10,928 nt of DNA from Prevotellaceae bacterium (GTDB lineage: Bacteria; Bacteroidota; Bacteroidia; Bacteroidales; UBA932). The stretch lies in NCBI GenBank assembly GCA_031273485.1, contig JAISRS010000221.1:1-10928 (forward strand). Reading direction: 5' to 3'. The notes under the pieces are model-generated. The model did no database searches, had not been told where the DNA came from, and worked only from the letters and a program-made list of their open reading frames with translations. How positions within the stretch are numbered: the first letter of the stretch is position 1; each line of letters opens with the position of its first letter. The translations under genes and the position numbers were made by a program. Shown here piece by piece: positions 1 through 7,142 of the stretch.

Positions 1-109
1 TGAAGTGAGAGTAATAAATTATGCCGAAACCCTGCCTCCGTCGATAATAAAACGTCATGCGCTGCCCGAAAATGAAATTATCTATCACGTAAGAAAACGA
101 ACGGAATAA
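1..109 (+). CDS. 3' end of an unidentified protein (partial)
   Basis: An open frame enters from the left edge (first whole codon at 2) and ends at TAA 107-109. It gives 35 residues starting EVRVINYAETLPPS and ending YHVRKRTE. The composition is that of an ordinary soluble protein, with no repeat and no membrane segment. It lies on the same strand as sbcC, about 345 bp upstream. SbcC is often encoded next to SbcD, so SbcD was considered, but I do not recognise this tail as an SbcD C-terminus and make no functional call. The reading frame is supported only by being open to the edge and by stopping exactly where low-complexity DNA begins. Confidence 0.5.
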   Translation, partial: EVRVINYAETLPPSIIKRHALPENEIIYHVRKRTE

Positions 110-112
110 TTG

Positions 113-266
113 TCAATTATCAATTACGAATTATCAATTACGAATTATCAATTACGAATTATCAATTACGAATTATCAATTACGAATTACGAATTATCAA
201 TTACGAATTACGAATTACGAATTATGAACTATGAATTACGAATTATAAACTATAAACGATGAACGA
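113..266. repeat. 22-unit tandem heptamer array, consensus [T/C][C/G]AATTA
   Basis: Twenty-two consecutive 7-bp units keep perfect phase from 113 to 266. The first 16 units (113-224) are only TCAATTA or CGAATTA. They largely alternate, which gives an apparent 14-bp period, and then shift to runs of CGAATTA. The last units (225-266) degenerate to TGAACTA, TGAATTA, TAAACTA, TAAACGA and TGAACGA. The array starts 3 bp after the stop codon of the upstream gene. It has no spacers of unique sequence. It is very A+T rich and every early unit carries AATT. The function is unknown; slippage-prone intergenic DNA is the plain explanation. Confidence 0.9.
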
Positions 267-282
267 TGAAGAGCGCGAAGCA

Positions 283-303
283 AAAAAATCCGAAGGATTT
301 TTT
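283..303. terminator. AT-rich hairpin, possible terminator
   Basis: AAAAAATCC (283-291), loop GAA (292-294) and GGATTTTTT (295-303) form a perfect 9-bp stem whose 3' arm ends in six T. It could act as a weak bidirectional intrinsic terminator for the gene ending at 109, but only the inner two pairs are G-C. A shorter copy with the same inner sequence lies at 378-394, so it may instead be part of the repeat family. Confidence 0.4.
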
Positions 304-442
304 AATTCGTGTAATTCGATAAAATTCGTGAATAAAAATTCGTGTAATTCGTGTAATTCGTGGATAAAAAATTCGTAAAAATCCGCAGGATTTTAAATTC
401 GTTCAATTAGTTTAATTCGATGACAAAAATTCGATGACAAAA
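304..442. repeat. Irregular AATTCGTG-rich array with second hairpin
   Basis: Between the first hairpin and the sbcC start, the sequence is built from variants of AATTCGTG, AATTCGAT and AATTCGTGGATAAAA. It is not strictly periodic. A second hairpin, AAAATCC (378-384), loop GCA, GGATTTT (388-394), repeats the stem sequence of the hairpin at 283-303. Two near-identical copies of ATTCGATGACAAAA close the array (about 415-442). The core AATTCGT is the reverse complement of ACGAATT in the heptamer array, so the two arrays are inverted relative to each other. By eye I find no TAnnTTTG promoter here for sbcC. Confidence 0.75.
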
Positions 443-453
443 ATTATATACGC

Positions 454-3400
454 ATGAAAATATTAGTGATAAGAGGACGGAATCTCGCGTCGTTGGAAGG
501 AGATTTCGTGATAGATTTCACCGCTGAGCCGTTGAAATCTGCCGGAATGTATGCCATTACGGGTTCCACGGGAGCGGGCAAATCCACAATATTGGACGCC
601 ATGTGCCTTGCGCTGTTCGACAATGCCCCGCGAACACACAAAGCAACGGAAAATATTCAAATTCCGGACGTTTCCGACAAAACAATCAATCAAAAAGATT
701 GTAGAAATATCCTGCGCAAAGGCACAGGCGAGGGGCTTGCCGAGGTTGAATTTATTGCTCTCAACGGCAAACGCTACCGCTCAACATGGATGGTTAGACG
801 CACCAGAAACAAGCCCGAAGGCATGTTGCAAAATACGGAAATGCGACTTTATAACATGTCCGAATCGGTTGAAGAACAAGGTACAAAAAAGGAATTACTG
901 CTCAAAATCACCGAACTCACAGGCTTGACCTTCGACCAGTTTACACGAGCCGTTTTGCTGGCGCAGGGCGATTTTGCAACATTCCTGAAAGCTAAACAAA
1001 GCGACAAAGCCGAACTGCTGGAAAAACTTACAGGTACCGAAATCTATTCCCGAATATCGGAAACCATCTACATCAAAACAAAAGAAGCCTCGGATACCGT
1101 TGATTTGTTGCAGCAAAAAATCAACGACGTTAAATTAATCACACCCGAAGAACTTGATTCGATATATCAGGAAAAACTGACCATCACGGAACAGTCGAAA
1201 CCCCTGAAAGATGTGCTGTTAAACATCGACAAAAAATTGCAGTGGATAAAACAGCATGAAGAACTAACGAAAGAAACCGAAGCTGCCGTCGCCGAACTGA
1301 AACAAATAAAACAGACGGTAACAGAAGCCAAAGCAAGATATGATTATATTGATATGCTGGATGTTTCTTTAGAAATACGTGACACTTACGTCGAGCTTGA
1401 AGAAAAGCAAAAACAGCGGGACAGTCTGCATAAAAATCTTGCGATTCAGGAGGCGCAGCATAAGACCTGCATCGAACAGAGCGCCGCCATCGAACAGGAA
1501 TTATTGAAGGACAAAACCAACAGGGAACAGGCAGAACGGGATTTCACAACTGTAAAACCTCAGATAGAAAAAGCTAAAGAGTTAGACGTCAAAATACAAT
1601 CAGCCGAAACGTATCTCGCAGAACAGAAAAAAGAATTTGAAATACAAAATAAACTTAAAACACAATGCGAGGCTAATATCAAAAAAATCAATGAACGATT
1701 GTCCGAAACAAAACAGGCTGCCGAATCCATCTCCGCCTGGTTCGAGGAAAAAGCGGAATTGAAAGACATCGTGCAACAAACAGACCTGATATTAAGCCTG
1801 CTAAATGACGCTCAATTTGCAAAAAAACAAGTCGGAATAACCTCCGCAAACAAAACGAAAAATGAATCCGTTCTCAATGCCGACAAACAAACTTTGAAAC
1901 AGTTGGAGGAAGAATCCGAACGATTGAACAATCTCCTGCCCACAGAGATATTGAACCTGCGCGAAAAACTGGAAGAAAATAAACCCTGCCCCGTCTGCGG
2001 CAGCGTTCATCACCCCCTGAAGTCGGAAATCAATCGCAAAACCAATATCAATGAACAGGAATTAGAAAAATCCAAAAAAAATACGGCAAACGCTATTGCC
2101 GAAATCAACAAAAATATCGAAGCAACCAAAGACGCCATAACACGCCTCGAGGAACTTGTGAAAGGCTATACCTTGCAGCACGAAAATGCTGTAAACAAAC
2201 TCGAAAAACCTTTGCAGGGAATTAAAAACTGGAAAGAATGGCTCGAAAAAGAAGGCGTTTTGCAAAAACGACTGTCGGATTTTGCAAAACTTTGGACTCA
2301 ACACGAAAGCGAACAAAACAACAACCGGAAACTTGCGGAATCCCTCACTGTTAAACTTGAGTCGGAAACCGAAAATTTGACCAAAATCACTGCTGAATGT
2401 GAACGCAAAAATAAACTGTGGAACAATGCCGGCTCAACTTTGAACATCCTGACAACAGAAAGAAAATCATTGCTGGATGGAAAAAAAGCCGACGAAGTGG
2501 AATCGTATTTCAACGATTTACTGAAACAGGTCACAAAAAAATACGAAAACTCAAATATCCGTAAAACGGAAATCAAAAACAAAGAAGCCAACATCTCCGG
2601 CATCATCTCCCGCATAAAAGAAGAAATCGAAAATGTTTCCGTAAAAATTTCAACCTTAAATACCGCTGTAATCGACTGGTTAAATGACAATCAACAAAAA
2701 ATAACTCCCGATATATTGAAGGATTTGGTTGCAAAATCGCACATCTGGATAACTAAGGAAAAACGAGAACTGTCCGATTTTAAGGATAAGGAAATACGGC
2801 TTGCCGCCACATTCAAAGAACGAAATCTGCGTCTGGAAAAACACGGCGAATCGGCGCACAAACCAACTGCCGAAGAAAGCAAATCGTCGTTACAACAGCT
2901 GCTTACGGAAACAACCAACATGGAACACGCGCTTAAACAACAATTAACCAAAATAGAGGTTATTCTGGCAAAATACGCAGAAGATAAACAACATGCGGAA
3001 TCCCTGCAAAAAGACCTGAAAATAAAAACGGAAAAATGCGAAGAATGGAAAAAACTGAACTATCTTTTCGGTTCTGCCGACGGCAACAAATTCAAAACCA
3101 TAGCGCAAGGCTATACTCTGGATATTCTGCTTGACTATGCAAACAAGCATCTTGAGGAATTGACCAAACGCTACAAGCTGGAAAAAATAGAAGGAACTTT
3201 GGCGCTACAAGTCGTGGACAACGACATGCTTGGGGAAATCCGAACCATTCATTCGCTCTCCGGCGGAGAATCTTTTCTGATATCTTTGTCGCTGGCATTG
3301 GGATTATCGGCTCTTTCGTCCAACAGAATGAGAATCGAATCCCTGTTTATCGACGAAGGATTCGGCTCATTGGATTCCGATACATTGGAAATGGCAATCG

Positions 3401-3534
3401 GCGCTCTGGAAAATCTTCATACTCAAGGACGAAAAGTAGGAATAATCTCTCATGTGGGAGAACTGAGAATCGCCGCTCAAATTCAGGTAATCAAATCGGG
3501 AAATGGAAAAAGTAAAATTAAAATCGTTGGATAA
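454..3534 (+). CDS. sbcC: Nuclease SbcCD subunit C (SMC/Rad50-like ATPase)
   Basis: This is the ATPase subunit of the SbcCD (Mre11-Rad50-type) complex. With SbcD it opens and trims DNA hairpins, palindromes and protein-blocked ends in the cytoplasm. At 1026 residues it is close to the usual length of about 1000-1050. In order: an N-terminal half ATPase opening MKILVIRGRNLASLEGDF; Walker A GSTGAGKST at residues 37-45 (K43); a long charged coiled coil from about 190 to 860; a zinc hook CPVCG with C512 and C515 near its middle; the ABC signature SLSGGES around 934-940; and Walker B LFIDEGFGSLD (D967, E968) before a short C-terminus. All key residues are present, so it should be active. The ATG at 454 gives the expected first beta strand. 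SbcD is not in the window, and the upstream DNA is the repeat array, so sbcC may be transcribed apart from sbcD or after it. Confidence 0.97.
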   Translation: MKILVIRGRNLASLEGDFVIDFTAEPLKSAGMYAITGSTGAGKSTILDAMCLALFDNAPRTHKATENIQIPDVSDKTINQKDCRNILRKGTGEGLAEVEFIALNGKRYRSTWMVRRTRNKPEGMLQNTEMRLYNMSESVEEQGTKKELLLKITELTGLTFDQFTRAVLLAQGDFATFLKAKQSDKAELLEKLTGTEIYSRISETIYIKTKEASDTVDLLQQKINDVKLITPEELDSIYQEKLTITEQSKPLKDVLLNIDKKLQWIKQHEELTKETEAAVAELKQIKQTVTEAKARYDYIDMLDVSLEIRDTYVELEEKQKQRDSLHKNLAIQEAQHKTCIEQSAAIEQELLKDKTNREQAERDFTTVKPQIEKAKELDVKIQSAETYLAEQKKEFEIQNKLKTQCEANIKKINERLSETKQAAESISAWFEEKAELKDIVQQTDLILSLLNDAQFAKKQVGITSANKTKNESVLNADKQTLKQLEEESERLNNLLPTEILNLREKLEENKPCPVCGSVHHPLKSEINRKTNINEQELEKSKKNTANAIAEINKNIEATKDAITRLEELVKGYTLQHENAVNKLEKPLQGIKNWKEWLEKEGVLQKRLSDFAKLWTQHESEQNNNRKLAESLTVKLESETENLTKITAECERKNKLWNNAGSTLNILTTERKSLLDGKKADEVESYFNDLLKQVTKKYENSNIRKTEIKNKEANISGIISRIKEEIENVSVKISTLNTAVIDWLNDNQQKITPDILKDLVAKSHIWITKEKRELSDFKDKEIRLAATFKERNLRLEKHGESAHKPTAEESKSSLQQLLTETTNMEHALKQQLTKIEVILAKYAEDKQHAESLQKDLKIKTEKCEEWKKLNYLFGSADGNKFKTIAQGYTLDILLDYANKHLEELTKRYKLEKIEGTLALQVVDNDMLGEIRTIHSLSGGESFLISLSLALGLSALSSNRMRIESLFIDEGFGSLDSDTLEMAIGALENLHTQGRKVGIISHVGELRIAAQIQVIKSGNGKSKIKIVG

Positions 3535-3552
3535 AAACACCGGAATTGCATG

Positions 3553-3583
3553 TTGTACAATAAAAATATAGTCCGTATATTTG
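3553..3583 (+). promoter_or_regulatory. Bacteroidetes-type promoter for rlmD
   Basis: TTG (3553-3555), a 20-bp spacer and TATATTTG (3576-3583) match the Bacteroidetes sigma-ABfr pattern (-33 TTG, 19-21 bp, -7 TAnnTTTG). Transcription would begin near 3590, about 27 nt before the rlmD ATG at 3617. It lies just after the sbcC stop, so rlmD can be expressed independently of sbcC. The assignment is by sequence match only. Confidence 0.7.
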
Positions 3584-3616
3584 CATCGGAATTTAAATAC
3601 TGATAATACACAAAAT

Positions 3617-5014
3617 ATGCGAAAACAAATAGAGTTTGAAAACATAGAAATCACAGACTGGGCAGCCGAAGGTAAAGCCATAACCAGGGTGGACAATATG
3701 ATAGTTTTTGTCAAAGACGTTATCCCCGGCGATATTGTGAATCTTCGCGTGAAACGCAAAAAAAGTTATGCCGAAGGTTATGTCATAAAAATGGTGAAAC
3801 CCTCGCCTGACGCATTGACGCCGTTTTGCTCGCATTTCAACGATTGCGGAGGATGCGTGAGCCAGAGAATGTCGTACGACGAACAGTTGAAATACAAGGA
3901 GAAACAGGTCGGCGACCAGTTGCAGCGCATAGGCGGCATCAAAACGCCTGTAATCAAGCCCATTTTACCGTCGGCAAAAACAATATTCTATCGCAATAAG
4001 CTGGAATTTACCTTTTCGCAAAAAAGATGGTTAACCTCTGCGGAAACAGGCAACAACGGAGATTTGGATACCAATGCTTTGGGATTCCACGTTTCGGGAC
4101 GTTTCGACAAAGTGCTGGATATTGACAAATGCTGGTTACAGGATTCGCCGTCAAACGAAATAAGAACAGCCGCAAAAGCATACGCACTGGCGAAGGGATA
4201 CAAATTCTTTGATATTAAAAACAAAACGGGCTTTCTCCGAAATCTCATTATCAGAACATCCTCAACCGGAGAAGTGATGGTGATTGTAGTGTTTGGCTCT
4301 GACTGCGAGCCTGAACGTAAGGATTTTATGGAAATGCTGAAAAACACATTCGACCTCACTTCACTGCAATACACAATCAACACAAAGGGCAACGACAGTA
4401 TTCAGGATTTGGACATAATTTGCTATTCGGGCAAACCGTATATAGAAGAAAAAATGGAGGGACTGATTTTCCGCATCGGACCCAAATCATTTTATCAAAC
4501 AAACTCCGAACAAGCCTGTACTCTATATAAAGTTGTCCGAAAATACGCCGCTCTGGGAGGTAATGAAATCGTTTACGACTTATATACCGGAACAGGTACA
4601 ATTGCCAATTACTTAGCCGAATATTCAAAAAAAGTCGTAGGCATCGAATACGTTCCCGAAGCAATAGAGGATGCAAAAATTAATTCCGTTATAAACAAAA
4701 TCCGCAACACTGCGTTTTATTCAGGGGACATTAAGGATGTGTTGACAAAAGATTTCATCCTGGCAAACGGATTGCCGGATGTAGCAATAATTGACCCTCC
4801 AAGAGCAGGGCTTCACCCGTCGATACCGGCGGCGCTGCTGGAAGCCGAACCTGCCAAAATAATATATGTCAGTTGCAATCCGGCAACGCAGGCAAGAGAT
4901 ATATTTATGCTCTCCTCAAAATACGAACTCGTAGAATCCCAGCCTGTTGACATGTTCCCACATACGCATCATGTAGAAAATATTGCACTATTAAGAAACT
5001 TTCACATAAATTAA
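3617..5014 (+). CDS. rlmD: 23S rRNA (uracil-C5) methyltransferase, RlmD/TrmA family
   Basis: A SAM-dependent RNA methyltransferase that methylates C5 of a uracil, most likely U1939 of 23S rRNA by analogy with E. coli RlmD (RumA). The 465 residues show, in order: an N-terminal TRAM RNA-binding domain (about 5-60); four cysteines matching the RlmD 4Fe-4S ligands (C71, C77, C80 in FCSHFNDCGGC, and C172 in DKCWLQ); the SAM-binding motif DLYTGTGT from D321; DPPRAGLHP; and the nucleophile C420 in VSCNPATQ. It ends with the family tail FPHTHHVENIALL. I chose the ATG at 3617. An in-frame TTG at 3581 would extend it by 12 residues but lies inside the predicted -7 promoter element. Bacteroidota carry several TrmA-family paralogues, so the exact target (U1939 or U747, or tRNA U54) is inferred; the iron-sulfur cysteines favour RlmD. 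Confidence 0.9.
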   Translation: MRKQIEFENIEITDWAAEGKAITRVDNMIVFVKDVIPGDIVNLRVKRKKSYAEGYVIKMVKPSPDALTPFCSHFNDCGGCVSQRMSYDEQLKYKEKQVGDQLQRIGGIKTPVIKPILPSAKTIFYRNKLEFTFSQKRWLTSAETGNNGDLDTNALGFHVSGRFDKVLDIDKCWLQDSPSNEIRTAAKAYALAKGYKFFDIKNKTGFLRNLIIRTSSTGEVMVIVVFGSDCEPERKDFMEMLKNTFDLTSLQYTINTKGNDSIQDLDIICYSGKPYIEEKMEGLIFRIGPKSFYQTNSEQACTLYKVVRKYAALGGNEIVYDLYTGTGTIANYLAEYSKKVVGIEYVPEAIEDAKINSVINKIRNTAFYSGDIKDVLTKDFILANGLPDVAIIDPPRAGLHPSIPAALLEAEPAKIIYVSCNPATQARDIFMLSSKYELVESQPVDMFPHTHHVENIALLRNFHIN

Positions 5015-5037
5015 ATCTTCGTAAGCATTTCTTGAAT

Positions 5038-5045
5038 TACCTTTG
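5038..5045 (+). promoter_or_regulatory. Candidate -7 promoter element before the OmpA-like gene
   Basis: TACCTTTG matches the Bacteroidetes -7 consensus TAnnTTTG and sits 18 bp before the ATG at 5063. The predicted leader would therefore be only about 10-12 nt. I see no good -33 TTG at the right distance (nearest is TTC at 5018-5020), so confidence is moderate. Confidence 0.45.
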
Positions 5046-5062
5046 TGCATTAAAATACGGAG

Positions 5063-6163
5063 ATGAAATATATTATAATTATTTGTTTTTCTATTGTTTT
5101 ACTACATTATCACGGGGGTGCATGTCCGCTGATTGACGGTCACGATGATTCTGTACAGGTGAACAAAAAAGATAAACGAGATATTACAAAAAATAAAAAA
5201 GATACGGATAGCAGTGTCAAAGATTCGGACATGGACGGTGTTTCCGATTCGGAGGACGAATGTCCCGGCGTACCGGGGACAGTCGCCACAAAAGGTTGCC
5301 CCGATTCGGACGGCGACGGAATCCCCGACCATTTGGACGATTGCATACATGTTTCCGGTCTGGCGCAGTTCAGAGGATGTCCGGATAGCGACGGCGACGG
5401 AATACCCGATGATAAAGACGTCTGCCCCTTTGAATACGGCAGCGCAGCCAACAATGGCTGTCCGCTGTCTCCTGACGTTGAGCTTACTAAGATGAATATT
5501 GATTCCTTGGATTTGGAACGAGAACTGGATCTTCAAATGCAACGTTACGAAAAATATACATACGAAAAAGAACTGAGAGAGCTTGAATATGAAGAATATC
5601 TTAAAAAGATAAATGAAAATCGACAAAAAATGGAAGAGGGGAAAAAAGGAAAGAGAACTGCAAATGAAATTAAAGTGAATGTAAACGATTCGAATAAAAC
5701 AAAACAGACGTCTTCCACCCAAAATACAACAATCGCCAAAGAAACGGAAACAGACACAAAGACGTCTAAAGTCACAATAGACAACGCTTTATTCCAAATC
5801 TATGTTGCCGAACTGGAGATTTTGTTGAACGATATTAAATTTCAGAAAGGTCGTGTATATTTTGTAGATGAATACAAGAGCTTTGACGCTTTAAATAAAT
5901 TGGCGTCGCTCTGTGAATCCTATCCCGAATGGACAAAATTGACATTCTACATTTATTCGTATAATGAAACGATAAACAATAATTCATTCAGAAGCAATAA
6001 TCTATTTTCCAACAGAGTCGATGCCTTAAAGGCAATATTGATAAAACAGCGAAAAATTGCCGCAAACAGATTTGAATTTAAAAATATTACAACCACCGCA
6101 CCCGACGAACCGAATTTTATTAAATTGGATGTACGCGTACAATTATCCGGCAACACTGATTGA
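5063..6163 (+). CDS. Exported thrombospondin-3 repeat protein with OmpA-like C-terminal domain
   Basis: A 366-residue envelope protein. Residues 1-20 form a hydrophobic export signal. C21 follows GGA, so it could be a lipoprotein, but the -3 residue is not the usual Leu/Val and signal peptidase I cleavage is equally possible. Three calcium-binding thrombospondin type-3 repeats follow (DSDMDGVSDSEDEC 54-67, DSDGDGIPDHLDDC 81-94, DSDGDGIPDDKDVC 108-121), separated by CP-containing loops. Next are a charged coiled-coil helix (about 146-195) and a Thr/Asn/Lys linker (about 196-240). The last 120 residues have the layout of an OmpA peptidoglycan-binding domain (LLNDIKFQKG, YIYSYNE, LFSNRVDALKAIL). 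The usual GHTD is replaced by YSYNE, so the diaminopimelate-binding Asp is apparently lost while the SNR arginine remains. The role is probably structural, linking outer membrane and cell wall, but wall binding is uncertain. The stop is TGA. Confidence 0.85.
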   Translation: MKYIIIICFSIVLLHYHGGACPLIDGHDDSVQVNKKDKRDITKNKKDTDSSVKDSDMDGVSDSEDECPGVPGTVATKGCPDSDGDGIPDHLDDCIHVSGLAQFRGCPDSDGDGIPDDKDVCPFEYGSAANNGCPLSPDVELTKMNIDSLDLERELDLQMQRYEKYTYEKELRELEYEEYLKKINENRQKMEEGKKGKRTANEIKVNVNDSNKTKQTSSTQNTTIAKETETDTKTSKVTIDNALFQIYVAELEILLNDIKFQKGRVYFVDEYKSFDALNKLASLCESYPEWTKLTFYIYSYNETINNNSFRSNNLFSNRVDALKAILIKQRKIAANRFEFKNITTTAPDEPNFIKLDVRVQLSGNTD

Positions 6164-6301
6164 GTTACTCTATGAGCACCCTTATTGAATGTAATTCGGC
6201 ACGCAGATGAGGCAGATTTAGCGCAAAAAAGCCTTTTAGTAAAACTTGTGACAGGACGGATGAGGTGTGTGAACCTCGCCGAAACTGAGGGATGGGAGAT
6301 C

Positions 6302-6356
6302 GGTTGTTTTGCCTTTTGCTACGTTCGTCCCTCACTCCGCTTTTGGCAAAACAACC
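6302..6356. terminator. Long hairpin between convergent genes (copy 1)
   Basis: GGTTGTTTTGCC (6302-6313) and GGCAAAACAACC (6345-6356) are perfect 12-bp inverted arms around a 31-nt loop. The hairpin lies 15 bp past the FGE A stop (minus strand) and 138 bp past the stop of the OmpA-like gene (plus strand). It could serve as a transcription terminator for both, although no strong T run follows either arm. The same structure recurs after FGE B at 9275-9325. The preceding stretch 6164-6301 shows nothing I can name except a small GAGGT/ACCTC hairpin (6262-6277). Confidence 0.6.
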
Positions 6357-6383
6357 TTGTCTCTCCCTGGTTTATTTTGAACT
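6302..6383 (-). repeat. 82-bp duplicated 3' cassette, copy 1
   Basis: Aligned without gaps to 9273-9354, 74 of 82 positions are identical by my count. The copy contains the hairpin, a conserved loop with CGTTCGTCCCTCACTCCGC, a short CTCTCCCTG stretch, and the last three codons plus the stop of FGE A (SSK-stop). Identity falls off abruptly one codon inside the gene. It may be a conserved terminator cassette carried with the paralogue, or a recombination or recognition site. Confidence 0.85.
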
Positions 6384-7070
6384 ATGAACAAGTCTGAACC
6401 CTAAATTAATGTAGCGGTAATCGGGTGTATAATGTAACCTGAACGGCACACGCACACTCTGCGTAACGCTAAGCCAACTGCCACCGCGTATCACACGGGT
6501 GGCATAATTTCCATACCAGTCGCTACACCATTCATATACATTACCGCTCATGTCATAAATGCCCAATTTGTTGGCTTGTTTGGCGCCAACCGCATGGGTT
6601 TTTTGTCCGGAATTATTGCCATACCATGCCACCTCGTCAACATTGTCGCTGCCGCTGTACTTACTGTTTGCGCCTTGTTCGCCTCCGCGGGCGGCATACT
6701 CCCATTCCGCTTCCGTGGGCAGACGGTAGCTTTTACCGGTTTGAGCATTGAGCTTGCGAATGAACTCCTGTACGTCGTTCCAACTCCCATTTTCTACCGG
6801 CAGGCTGTCTCCCTTGAATTGGGAAGGATTATTTGCCATTACGGCTGTCCACTGTGCCTGAGTTACCTCATATTTGCCGATGTAGAAATCGCTTACCGTT
6901 ACCGTATGTGTCGGTTTTTCATTATCCGAACAGTCATCCTGTTCGCCTGTGCAGCCCATCGTAAAGGAGCCGCCTTTCACAAATACCGTTTCTATTCCGG
7001 TATTCTCCGTTTGTGCATAACCTTGCAGACAAAACATGACTGCAAAGAAAAAAGAAAAAATTTTATTCAT
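6372..7070 (-). CDS. Secreted FGE/SUMF1-domain protein A
   Basis: A 232-residue exported protein of the formylglycine-generating-enzyme-like family (SUMF1/EgtB/PvdO type, C-type-lectin-like fold). The signal peptide ends LQGYA before Q20, which obeys the Bacteroidetes Q-rule for signal peptidase I and probable N-terminal pyroglutamate. Family landmarks are visible: VFVKGGSFTMGC, EKPTHTVTVSDFYIGKYEVTQAQW, SWNDVQEFIRKLN, YRLPTEAEWEYAARGG, LGIYDMSGNVYEWCSDWYG, RGGSW (195-199) and the end GFRLVHSSK. The active-site Cys pair of true FGEs, expected after RGGSW, is absent, so sulfatase activation is unlikely; a binding or surface role is more plausible. Compared with FGE B it lacks about 14 residues between DWYG and RGGSW, and the CDNC motif. 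The gene follows the 604-aa lipoprotein gene after a 186-bp gap. It ends at the convergent hairpin. Confidence 0.9.
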   Translation of the reverse strand: MNKIFSFFFAVMFCLQGYAQTENTGIETVFVKGGSFTMGCTGEQDDCSDNEKPTHTVTVSDFYIGKYEVTQAQWTAVMANNPSQFKGDSLPVENGSWNDVQEFIRKLNAQTGKSYRLPTEAEWEYAARGGEQGANSKYSGSDNVDEVAWYGNNSGQKTHAVGAKQANKLGIYDMSGNVYEWCSDWYGNYATRVIRGGSWLSVTQSVRVPFRLHYTPDYRYINLGFRLVHSSK

Positions 7071-7076
7071 TTTGAC

Positions 7077-7142
7077 CTATTTTAATAAATATCTTTGCCT
7101 ACTTGTTCCGGGCGTCGGCATTCCCGTTTTTATGATTTTCAT
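7077..7142 (-). CDS. Candidate 21-aa leader ORF before FGE A
   Basis: ATG at 7142 to TAG at 7077-7079 encodes MKIIKTGMPTPGTSRQRYLLK, ending 6 nt before the FGE A start codon. Its IKTG...SR pattern resembles the short ORF directly before FGE B (TIKTG...SRKSR). A second stub a little upstream (ATG near 7183) reads MTIKGTSRKSRKE. The similarity between leaders is what supports it; coding status is unproven and it may be only part of a DNA or RNA leader element. Confidence 0.3.
   Translation of the reverse strand: MKIIKTGMPTPGTSRQRYLLK

Noticed and set aside
1..109. The upstream partial gene as sbcD
   Set aside because: Only 35 residues are visible and I do not recognise them. The roughly 345-bp repeat-filled gap also differs from the tight sbcD-sbcC spacing usual in operons.
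113..442. CRISPR array
   Set aside because: Units are 7-8 bp with no unique spacers and no cas gene nearby.
3581..3616. TTG at 3581 as the rlmD start
   Set aside because: It lies within the -7 promoter element TATATTTG. The ATG at 3617 gives the normal N-terminus of the family.
5102..5722. 206-codon minus-strand ORF inside the OmpA-like gene
   Set aside because: It is antisense to the thrombospondin-3 and coiled-coil region and its translation is a low-complexity Phe/Ile-rich shadow of that composition.
6262..6277. Small hairpin GAGGT/ACCTC as a terminator of the OmpA-like gene
   Set aside because: The 5-bp stem is short and no T run follows; the larger hairpin at 6302-6356 is a better candidate.
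6185..6397. Plus-strand ORF sharing VRPSLRF..NN.VSP.FILN with another plus-strand ORF at 9057-9383
   Set aside because: The shared peptide is just the 82-bp 3' cassette translated on the opposite strand. The rest of the two ORFs is unrelated, and both run antisense into FGE coding sequence.
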